Below, piece after piece: positions 37,842 to 47,111 of a stretch of 64,000 bases of DNA. Source of the stretch: Aquilaria yunnanensis. Its lineage: Eukaryota; Streptophyta; Magnoliopsida; Malvales; Thymelaeaceae. The translations under genes and the position numbers were made by a program. How positions within the stretch are numbered: position 1 is the stretch's first letter; every line of letters starts with the position of its first letter. The notes beneath the pieces were generated by a model, which was given only the letters and a program-made list of their open reading frames with translations, had not been told where the DNA came from and searched no databases. The DNA is taken from positions 15,998,501 through 16,062,500 of the forward strand of contig CM077599.1 in assembly GCA_039654915.1 (NCBI GenBank), given 5' to 3'.

Positions 37842-37845
37842 TTGC
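37642..37845 (-). repeat. 102-bp in-frame tandem duplication in the transposase N-terminus
   Basis: Units 37642-37743 and 37744-37845 differ at only a few bases. Each encodes the same 34 residues starting MSNEVVIKLCHVGVLIKEPS. Because 102 is a multiple of three, the frame is preserved and each unit brings its own ATG. Confidence 0.93.
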
Positions 37846-38438
37846 AGAAGGATTGCAAAATTAATAAAACATCCAACTATAATCCCACATATTCTATTAC
37901 TTCTTCAAGTCTCATTATTATTCTCCATAATTAGTCCGATTATAAATTTACTTGGATTAAACACATAAACAATTGAACACAAAAATGCCTTTATAGGTGT
38001 AGTAACCCGGGTTAATAAACTGGTTAATTTGCAAGGGCATTCGCAAGGAACAAGTACTTTGATTTGTGTACATCATGTGCAAATTTCTTGGAGGCAAATA
38101 AAATAACCCATGTCCTTACGTTTTATCCCTCTTTCTCAGCATATACATGCACACATAACCCTAACCAATGTACATTTGTCAACAAAAGTATGAGTACAAG
38201 ATTGATTCCACTCACTTTTGCATATGCAACAGCAACTTCGATGACCCTTCACTTTGTCTTCAATATCGTGTGGAATCTCGATGAGGACAACTTTTTCACT
38301 TTTCAATTTCCTCTGTTTAGATGCACAATGGACAAAGAAGCAAAGACAAAGTAGATTGTTCAGGTTTTTTCAAGGTTTGCACATAACCACTTTCACAAAA
38401 CTAATGTGCTAAATGTATGCCCTCTCCTGCCCTGCCCA

Positions 38439-38630
38439 ACCCAGTTATTGTTGCTCCATTAACCAAGTGACATCGTTCATGTCATGTGACACCACGTGCG
38501 ATCGTGTCTGAGTTAAAGGACTACACTGTCTGAGTTTTCAAAGTTAAGGGTTCGATTTGATCCATTTGGTAGTTTAGGGTTGAAAGTGTCCGAGTGTGTA
38601 TAGTTCAGGGGAGCAATGGGGATTTTGGCC
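38439..38630 (-). repeat. MULE right terminal inverted repeat (192 bp)
   Basis: It ends GGGGATTTTGGCC and is the inverted counterpart of 32669-32860. It is followed at once by the duplication AACTAATTT. Confidence 0.93.
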
Positions 38631-39026
38631 AACTAATTTTATTTAGAAACCAATATTATGTATGTGTAATAATTTATTGAAAATAAAATTTTTATAATCT
38701 TATTAAATTTTTATGAATTTTTATTTTTAATACCTAAAAATAAAAAATTTATAAACTTTTAATAACATCATAAAAATTTACTTTGAAATAAATTATTACA
38801 TCTATATAATATTGGTTTTTGAATAAAATTGATTTCAGGTTAAAAAAATGTAAAAATAAAAATAAGACATTTTACATTAAGTTGACTTAAATTAAAATAA
38901 ATTGAAAATATGTTGCAATTCTTTTTTTCTTTTTTCTTTTTGTGTAATATGTTGCAATTCTATGTACGGATATTATTATTGTTGGCCTATTTGATTGGGG
39001 ATAGTTTGATCGAGACTCACTCTCCC

Positions 39027-39936
39027 AATCCCTCCGCCCCAAAACGAAATATATGCGTCTTGTTTTAAAAAATACAATACAATTTCATTGTGGAGTTTTA
39101 TTGCTCTTATCAATGCATCAACATTTTCTTTACAAATGTGTTTTTAAGTCATTCATTCGTTTTAATACGTATAGTATTAAATTTTAGAATTAATATATAT
39201 TCACCTGTACATTCGGTGGCATAATTGATTTTTTGATTTGTTGCTCTTGTGTGTGCGTGTGTATGTATACAAAAATTCTTGAAAAACTTACTAAAATATA
39301 TTTCCCCGTCTCATTTTTTTTATACATAATTTACTATTTTGGGATTCAAAATTTTTTTTCACATTTTTCCTCTTTTGGTAAGTTTTATCAATTCAAATGA
39401 CAGTGTTGCACCAAAATCAAACAAAGATTTACCAATGAGACTCAAGTTTGAGATTAAAGGCAATGGGCGATTGGACGACTGGACGACGACGGGTGGCAGG
39501 CAATTGGAGAAAGAGGCAACGTGCTTCAGGTAATTGGAGGCCACGGGCAATCAAATAGTGAGTTCAAGATCAATGGGAGAGGTCAAGGTAGAGGGATGAG
39601 ATTGGAGAAGAAGACAGAGGATCGAGGAAAAGTGGCAACAAATCAAAGCCATGGAATGAGAAAAGAGGCGATAGAATGAGGCCAAAGAAGGAAAAAGTAG
39701 ATGAGGAGTGGGCGGGGAAGTGAGGAGGCAATGGAGTGAATGGACGACATGAGACAGGGATGGGGGTGGTAGATGTGGGTTGCCAGTGGCTACTTAATGA
39801 GGTGATTTGATGGTGTGGCAGATAGGGAAGGAAAAAAGAGGACCAGGGGTAAAATTGGAAAAAAAATATACTTTCACCATTTTTTAATCTTCATATTAAA
39901 CACAAATGGAGAAAAGAAATTGAGACGGAAGGAGTA
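39027..39936. mobile_element. Possible Stowaway/mariner-like non-autonomous element
   Basis: The left end ATCCCTCCGCCCCAAAACGA is similar to the reverse complement of the right end, TACTCCTTCCGTCTCAATTT. The interior includes a GA-rich segment (39400-39850) unlike the flanks, with GGACGACTGGACGACGACGG and many GAGG/GAAG words. Boundaries are approximate, and no clean TA duplication is visible on the left. Confidence 0.4.
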
Positions 39937-39939
39937 CGT

Positions 39940-40469
39940 TTTACCACCTTTCAAACTCAAGTTCTTAGATTTGTCCAATGACTCCATTTTCTATAAATGT
40001 GTTTATCAAAGTTTATATTTATCCATGTTGCATGAAATATAAAAGCTTTCCATTAAGGTAAGGCTTTAGGTATTATGGTGTTGAACTCAAGATTTAGCTA
40101 ATTTGGCAAACATCCAAGTTTATGAAACTGAGAAAACCCAAGCATTAGGTTACCAAGGATGTTGGGAGTCAATCCTCACAAGCAATGTATGATCCCCTTC
40201 TATTTATCTTAAGCTTTAAATCTCATTTGGAATGCCTAAATGGTGATTAATCAACCTTACTTAAGCTACCTGGGTTGAGTCTAAATGCGGATCAAATACC
40301 TTCAAATTTTGTGGAATAAAATTTGCCGCTTGAATTTCGTGGGAATTTCAGCCATGACATTACCTACTTCAAGTAAGTAATGCCCCCTCTCTGCTTGCCC
40401 AAATGCGGAAAGTAAAAACACAACTTGAGATTGGAAAGATCAACAAAGTGCCTAGCCCTGTTAGCATGG
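39940..40469. other. Unassigned intergenic DNA
   Basis: No gene or element was recognised. Composition is more balanced than in the surrounding AT-rich DNA. Confidence 0.4.
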
Positions 40470-40477
40470 GTGAAGAG

Positions 40478-41472
40478 CAAGGTTGTTAAAATCGCAATCC
40501 TGATCGTAGGATCGTACGATCTTACAATCCTAACATAGAAAACCTTGTTAAAACGTTGTAGGATCGAATACATGGTAGGATCGTAATAGGATCGCAACTA
40601 GGATCGTAATAGGATCGCAACTAGGATCGTAGGATTGTAGGATCGAAAGATCCTATCGATCCTACCCAGTTATTGATTTTTATTGGGAGTAAATTACATG
40701 GATAGTCCTTAACATTTGATTTTCATTCTGTTTTCATCTCTAGTTTATTAAATGTTCTCTTTAAATCCTAAACCTATTAAAAAATCCTATTTTGGTTCTA
40801 AATTTATTAAAAACATTTCATTTTGAACCCCAATTGGACGAAATTTGTTAACTTAAAGTAGCTGTCTAATAAAAAAATTTTAAAGCATAATTTAAATTAT
40901 TTAGTCACTGTCTTACTATAAATTATATGTATGTATGTATGTATGTATGTATAATGTAATAATAATAATAATATTTTTTACAATTAATGGATTTTCAAAT
41001 TACCATTTTTTTCTTATCTGTAAGTTGAACTTATTTCATCAAGAAGAAAAAAAAATTACTAATTTTAAATTATTTACATACTGTAAAAAAATTATTATAC
41101 ATTTTAAATTTATTAGAAGTCAATTATTAATATTTAAATTATGGACATTGTACTCTTTTCTAGTTGTCAATAATGTGTTTGTTCATGAATTTTTTTAGAC
41201 TTGTATTAATTATTTTATTGATTATGTTGATGTATACTCTATTAAAGTTTGAATTTTGCTTGTATTGTATCAATAACTAGGTTTTATCATTACTATGACA
41301 CTAAAATTTTACTTGAGTTTTTAATATAATTGGTTTTTTACATAAAATATATTATTTAGACAAGAAATTTTAAGTTTTTTGTAAAATCTTACGATCTATG
41401 ATTCAATTTTACGATCCCGATCTTACACGGCAAAAAACGATCCTTGGTAGGATCCCAATCTTAACAACCTTG
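40478..41472. mobile_element. hAT-type non-autonomous element, 995 bp
   Basis: Perfect 12-bp ends CAAGGTTGTTAA...TTAACAACCTTG are flanked by 8-bp repeats GTGAAGAG (40470-40477) and ATGAAGAG (41473-41480), matching at seven of eight positions. An 8-bp duplication and a CA(A/G)GG start are hAT hallmarks. Just inside the left end the motif AGGATCGTA or its variants occurs many times (40495-40675), with inverted counterparts near the right end (41385-41460, ACGATC). Such subterminal repeats are transposase-binding sites in hAT elements. The middle holds a (TATG)n run at 40927-40951 and no coding frame. Confidence 0.85.
40495..40675 (+). repeat. Clustered AGGATCGTA subterminal repeats
   Basis: At least nine copies of the GGATCG or GATCGTA core occur in 180 bp, in direct and inverted orientation (for example GGATCGTAATAGGATCGCAA twice in tandem around 40575-40630). 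They belong to the hAT-type element. Confidence 0.88.
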
Positions 41473-41480
41473 ATGAAGAG

Positions 41481-42220
41481 TCCACATTACTTATTCTAGT
41501 CTCACTAGGCATCCTCTGTTCATAAATCTGCCGCTATCTAAATTAGTGATTTCACAACTGTAATTCCCATGAAATCCAAGGAGCAAATCCTGTTTCACAA
41601 AATTATGTCACATTCCAGTCCCATTTAGATCAGATCTAGACCGGACCGAGCTAATTTTATCTGAACCTTAACTTGTATATGTGTTGTTTTTACACAGTAA
41701 TTTTACTTATAAAACTCCATTTCTTAAAGCTAAAAACGTACCACTGGATTGAATCGGAACTTTGGAATGAGGAGTAATCATTCATCCACTTGGATCTTTT
41801 TCTTGTGGACAAAGGGAAGGTTTTTTTTTTATTTTATGTTTTCGGTTTCAAAAGAGTTGTTTTATTTATATTTTTTTCTCCAGATCCTGTTTGTTGGCCC
41901 CTCCGCTTCCTTCCTGGTTCTATTCAACAGAGAGGGGCACTGATGCTTGTTTTTCTCGAATTCAGCATTGCCTGCACCGACGTAAACGGAACGGAGATCT
42001 AGCGAGCACAGAGCTATTATCAGCTTGAGATTAGCGACAAATGAACGAACGGCGCCTAACGGTGTTCCCTTGCTTGCTGCTTCAACAAAACAGCTGCACG
42101 CTGTACGGGGAAAAGCGTTGATTTCACTGCTCATTCATTCGAGAAAACTACAAGTATCCAAGAGCTCCTTCAATTATCCTATCCACTGGGTTTAACCATT
42201 TCTAGTCATTTAGCTTTTAC
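41481..42220. other. Intergenic DNA with a GC-rich island
   Basis: The stretch 41880-42140 is markedly richer in GC than its surroundings and looks single-copy. Open frames on both strands (41790-42002 +, 41862-42134 -) have no recognisable domain. It could be a first exon, a promoter or a fragment of an unrecognised gene. Confidence 0.35.
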
Positions 42221-42230
42221 ATTTCTTAAA

Positions 42231-43769
42231 GGTCTAAATATACAAATGGCCATTAAACTTGACTAACTCACACGACTTAGTCCGAAATTTAGTACTCAGT
42301 TAAAGTTAGCCCTCCAGATTTACAGAACTTAATAAGTTAGACCATTATATATTATTGTTGGCTTATGTGACTGTGGGTCATGAGTGAGGTGACTATTATT
42401 TGCTTGGGTAGCCTTGGAGAGAAAAAGGTGGAGCACTATATTTTATACAAGTTAAAAATATTTCATGTTAGTCCCTATTGAATGAAATATATTAACTCAG
42501 AACAATTGTATTTATGTAAACTTAATTTTTTTGAAGTTATTTTAAAATGTCTAGTAATTTCCCTTTAAGAAATTTGAACCAAGAAATAATATTTTTATAA
42601 TTAAAAAAATTTTACATGATCAATTTTTCTTGTATATAAAATAGTTGTTGTGCATAATATTTGCACTTATTGAGTAACAACTTTCTGTCATGTAACGAAT
42701 TGTACTTAGTGGGGAGCAAATTAAAATGTTTTTAATTGGTTTAGAATGAAAAGATAATAATCAAAAGTTTTGGATGAAATTTAGTTTACATAGTTCATGG
42801 ATATTGAAAGAGATTAATTTTTCTAGTGTTAGTTTATATTTCAATAGTATGTTTTATCAAAGTTAAAAAGTAGACAAATTGAAAATTATATTAGGCATGA
42901 TTTTCATGGGATACCATATATCTAATTTTCTTTTTGATTTCATCTTGAACAGATTAGCTATCCTCGCGGATTAAACGTTAGTGATCCCATAAAATGTACT
43001 TATATATTTATTGTAGTAAATTACTTTAGTATCTAAAGTAGATATTTTCTAAAAAATAAAGAAAATTTCAAATCATATTTATATAGGTAACTATTTTAAA
43101 TTACATATTTTAATATGTAAAAATATTATGTAATTTTAATTTTCATAATTTAGAGTCTCACAGTGGTCAGCATTACATTCCTTTCTAAATTAAATGCTAC
43201 ACAAGCACCCACAACCATAGCCACGTCATGTTTAGGGGCCATTTGTCAATGCTATACTAGCAGCCCACAGCTATGTTAGCCAACAACAGTATGTAATGGA
43301 TAGGTAAATATTTTCAGTTGTCCCTAAACTATACCTAAGTTGATTATTTGTCCCTAAACTATCATGTGTTGCACCACTTATCCTTAAACTATTTAATTGT
43401 TCTTATTTTATCCTACCATCAACTAAACCGTTAAATATGGATAGAAAAGTGCTGCCACATCAGCAGCCACATCATTTTTCCATACCACATCAGCGGCCAC
43501 GTCATTTTTTCATCTATATTTAATGGTTTAATTGACAGCAGGACGGAATAGTAACAATTAAATAGTTTCAGAATGAGTGGTATAACACATGATAATTTGG
43601 AGATGAATAAGCAACTTGGGTATAGTTTAGGGACAACTAAAGATATTTACCCACAATGGATTAACTAGCTAAGTTTTGCAAAGTTGAAGGGCTAACTTTA
43701 ATAAAATACTGAGTTTTTGACTAACTCACTCGAGTTAGACAAGTTCAGGGGTTATTTGTATATTTAGTC
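42231..43769. mobile_element. Mutator-type non-autonomous element, 1539 bp
   Basis: The left arm (GGTCTAAATATACAAATGGC then CTTGACTAACTCACACGACT) matches the reverse complement of the right arm (GACTAAATATACAAATAACC then CTTGTCTAACTCGAGTGAGT) over roughly 100 bp. A perfect 10-bp repeat ATTTCTTAAA flanks it (42221-42230, 43770-43779), close to the 9-bp Mutator duplication. The interior is non-coding and carries a nested MITE at 43303-43651. Confidence 0.85.
43303..43651. mobile_element. Nested Mutator-type MITE, about 350 bp
   Basis: The left end GGTAAATATTTTCAGTTGTC, then CCTAAACTATACC, is the inverse of the right end GGTATAGTTTAGGGACAACT, then AAAGATATTTACC. Flanks GTAATGGAT and ACAATGGAT agree at seven of nine bases. 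The centre repeats CCACATCAGC(A/G)GCCAC(A/G)TCATTTTT twice. It lies inside the larger element at 42231-43769, so it is the later insertion. Confidence 0.78.
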
Positions 43770-43891
43770 ATTTCTTAAATGAGATAAAAAAATTACAAAT
43801 TTTTTCTTTAATATTTTTTATCTATCAACTTTAGTATCTACATCTTTTATATCCACCATTTGCTGTCCCATCTTCATCCATCTTATTACTC

Positions 43892-44322
43892 TAGGGGTGG
43901 AAATGAGATAAGCCTCTTATCGAACAATTTGAATTTGAGCTCAATTTTTTTATTATTAAATTGAGCCTAATGAGTTTCAAGCTTTATTTTAAATTCTAAC
44001 TTTTAATGAGCTGAGTTTTGTGCCTGTTACTATTCGATTCAAACTCTTATCGAGCATAATATTTTTTTAATATGAAAACTTAATTAATTTTATTTTTAAT
44101 ATACCTAAACCCTAAATTTTTAATTTTTAAGTACTTAGATCAAACTCAAATTTTGAATTGAGCTTCTAGCCTATCAAATTATTGAGTTGAGTTCGAATCT
44201 TTTCAAATTAAGCTTCAACCCTCATTTTTTGAGCTCAAACTCGAGCCCGAGCCGAGCTAATCGTTAATGAGCTGAGCTTCATGCCTGAGGTGCTCGAACT
44301 CAACTTGGCACATTTGCACCCC
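43892..44322. mobile_element. hAT-type MITE with GAGC-rich interior, copy A
   Basis: The ends TAGGGGTGGAAATGAG and CATTTGCACCCCA are complementary. The interior is full of GAGCTC, GAGCCGAGC and CGAGCTT words that can fold back. The same kind of element with a cleaner duplication is at 49198-49588. The duplication here is not clear. Confidence 0.65.
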
Positions 44323-45124
44323 AACTACTTACCATCTTATATGCCTTCCCATAGTTCTTCCCACCATTGTCATTGATCTCAGCCCCAATTCTGATTTTTT
44401 ACGATCTGACTAATATTTGTTTAAAAAATATTATAACGAGCTGAGAATCAACACTAAAATTCAATCCAAATTATTACATTCCAATGGACCATTTGATCAT
44501 GAGCGCAAACATAAACAAATTGCTCACCATTTGTTTGACAAAATTACTAAGAGAAGCAATTGACACAGGGCAGTCTTTGAAAACAAGGATCAAACGCCAG
44601 TAGAACCAAGACCATGAGGTCCTAAACAGTAGAATCTAAATCATCAACCTGCAAGGTAAATAAGGAGTCATAATCTTCTTTAGGAATAACTGTAAAAATA
44701 CCCTATTAACATCTAGCATCGGCACATAAAAATATAGAATTATCATGCATCCTTTACTTACAAATTGATGAAATCATTTTAAGTAAAAATTAAAAATACT
44801 GAAAGCTATGGGGGAGAGGGCGTGGTTTAAAGTGGTTTAAGTGGCCTTTGGTACTTCCTTTCCCACATATCGTGCTTTACTAGTAAATAGAGAAACACTT
44901 TCTCCTACAGAAATTATACTATTTTTTTTACTCGTATTTTATTAGTTTTTGTACTGTTTTGAATTGATATTGAATTTACATACATTTAATAATATTTTAA
45001 TATCATGCAAATAATTTTTATATGTTTGATTAATTAGTAATTTTCTTGCATATAATTTGTTATATATTTTAAAATCATAAATATCAAAAAAATTATTTTA
45101 CAATTAATTAACTACACATAATAA
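44323..45124. other. AT-rich intergenic DNA
   Basis: No gene or element was recognised. Confidence 0.45.
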
Positions 45125-45127
45125 TTA

Positions 45128-45456
45128 GAGCTAATTCGTTTTAACTTAAGTCAACCTATCCGAAAACAACTTATTTTTATTTTTGTATCTTTTTTTTACC
45201 CAAAATCAATTTCATTTGAAAACTAATATTAAGTAGATGTAATAATCCATTTGAAAGTAAAATTTTATGATGTTATTAAATTTTTATTTTTAAAAAAAAT
45301 TAAAAAAAATTTTATAAAAAATTAATAAGATTGAAAATTATATTTTAATGGATTATTACACCTACATAATATTGGTTTTCCAATTAAGTTGGTTCTAGGT
45401 AAAAAAGATTAAAATAAAAATAAGTCATTTTGAATTAAGTTAAAATGAATTGGCTC
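45128..45456. mobile_element. Tourist-like MITE, 329 bp
   Basis: The inverted ends GAGCTAATTCGTTTTAACTT and GAGCCAATTCATTTTAACTT (the latter read from the right) are flanked by TTA on both sides (45125-45127, 45457-45459), the duplication used by PIF/Harbinger elements. The inverted similarity runs nearly to the centre, so the element can form a long hairpin. A related copy is split by the MULE at 32669. Confidence 0.88.
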
Positions 45457-45572
45457 TTACTCTCCTATCTTGGATTGATTGAAACATTTAGATTTGACAC
45501 TGAAATTAAACAAGAGGGAAATTGTATTTAGTTTTACTTTTTTCCTTTTTTTACACGTAAATAAAAAAAGAT

Positions 45573-45642
45573 AGAGAAAATAAATATTAAAATGATAGTT
45601 GAAGGAAAGAGAAAATAAATATTAAAATGATAGTTGAAGGAA
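45573..45642. repeat. 35-bp tandem duplication
   Basis: The unit AGAGAAAATAAATATTAAAATGATAGTTGAAGGAA occurs twice, at 45573 and 45608, without a mismatch that I could see. Confidence 0.93.
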
Positions 45643-46534
45643 TAATATGGTAAATTGGTTTACTAAATATGAAAATGATGTAAAAATCTGAGATCATAAA
45701 AAATAAAATATTTTACAAATAATTTGAGACAGAAAAAGTATATATTTTTACTGAAAAATATTTAAAAAACAAAAAGAGGAGCCATTTTTTGGGCAATGAG
45801 AAGACTGGCAAAATAACATAGATGAACAATAGTATGGTACAATACTAAATGTATCATCCGATATGATATAAGATTAAAAGCCGAGTTGCTTCTATGTTTT
45901 GTGGTGCATAGAAACATACTTGCTTTTTGAACTCAAAAAGAAAAAATAAAAATAGAGGAGGAGGAGAACGCCAGTCACCTTCTTTCCCAAGATTGACTAA
46001 TGTTCCTTAATTATTTATGATCTTCTAGAGTTACAATATTGATGGTGCGCACATGGGAAACACAAGCATATTTTAGATTCCTTTGTTTTTGTAGTTTGTT
46101 CTTTCTAAATGGACTTTAGCTTATTTAAACAGGGATATATTTGTCCTTTTTCAAGCTTCCAGCCATGTTTAATTTGAGCGCGAAGCATTGGACAGTGGAA
46201 GATGAAAGTTGGAACTTGAAAGACAGCCAGCAAAGACAAGTTTCAACGGTAACTTTTCTGTTAGCTGGGGTTCTCATACATTTCAAATATTTAGATCGGT
46301 ATTCTGAATTTCTGATTACCAAAAGATTAAAAAAAAAATGGACCTACTAGACAAACTTTCCCGTACGTTTTGTTTATTCCTTTTCTTCTGCGATTTTCCC
46401 AGCTTTTCTTTACGTAACTATGCTTTGTTTCCTCGAGGCATAAAGTGCAAACGAAAATTACCTTGCTTCCCCAAGCTTTTAAACCAGTTGATGGTAAACT
46501 AAACTTTTAAGGCAAGTGACAAAAAGTCGGGTAA

Positions 46535-46854
46535 AGTGCACTTTAATTCTAAAACTCTACGTACTTTCACATTTCGGTTTTAAATTTTTTTAATTTTTGA
46601 AAATTTATACCTTTTTAAAATATTTGGTAACTATATTCAATTTAAATTCAAACCATGAAATAATTTTTAATAGTTAATTAATTATTTTAATTTTCATCTT
46701 TATAAACTATATTCTCGTTCACTAATTGTTTTTAATAAGTACACAAGTAACTGTTAATACTTTAACAAAATTTTAGAATTGATTCAAAAATTTTAAAAAT
46801 TTCAAGATAAAAATAAAAAAGTACAATGAATTTTAGGGAAAAAAAAAGTGCACT
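46535..46854. mobile_element. Inverted-repeat (MITE-like) element in the beta-galactosidase promoter region
   Basis: GTGCACTTTAATTCTAAAAC on the left is similar to the reverse complement of the right end (GTGCACTTTTTTTTTCCCTA). Inverted similarity continues with AGTAC and TTTAAATTTTT-like words. No target duplication was found. It ends 257 bp before the beta-galactosidase start codon. Confidence 0.55.
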
Positions 46855-47111
46855 AAGATCTACTCAAGTACAAAAATTAATATCCATCAATATCTGGTCT
46901 AAGAGCTTCTTGTCCTGTGCAGTGGGACTGTAGAGGGAGTAAGCAAAAGGCAGTAAGCAATACCCAACCAGCATCATAATGGCTCTTCTAGGATAGCAAA
47001 ATCAAAACCTCGCACTTGCTTCACTACCCCACTCTTGTGTCTCGTCTGTTCTTCTTCTTTTTTATTTTTTTTTTATTTTTCACTTCTGTCCTCTCTGACC
47101 CCTAGAGGAAA

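Larger units (their letters stand above)
32669..38630. mobile_element. Mutator-like element (MULE), 5962 bp, structurally complete
   Basis: Terminal inverted repeats of 192 bp (32669-32860 and 38439-38630) begin GGCCAAAATCCCCATTGCT on each strand and remain similar to the CAACCCAGT boundary. A perfect 9-bp duplication AACTAATTT flanks the element (32660-32668, 38631-38639). Inside are a decayed MURA-type transposase on the minus strand (35085-37841) and, near the left end, a decayed GRF-type gene on the plus strand (32993-33626). Intact ends and a perfect duplication suggest a fairly recent insertion by an already defective copy, moved in trans. Confidence 0.95.
32590..38908. mobile_element. 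Older Tourist-like MITE split by the MULE
   Basis: Joining the flanks 32590-32668 and 38640-38908 gives a collinear relative of the intact MITE at 45128-45456. Shared landmarks include ACTTATTTTTATTTTT-like arms, AACCAATATTA and GTAATAATTTATTG on the left half, and ATTATTACATCTATATAATA with GGTTAAAAAAATGTAAAAAT on the right half. The MULE with its 9-bp duplication therefore inserted into a pre-existing MITE. The outer ends are approximate. Confidence 0.7.

Noticed and set aside
41862..42134. 90-codon minus-strand frame as a gene
   Set aside because: No domain, no neighbouring exons and no repeat support; reported only as a GC-rich island.
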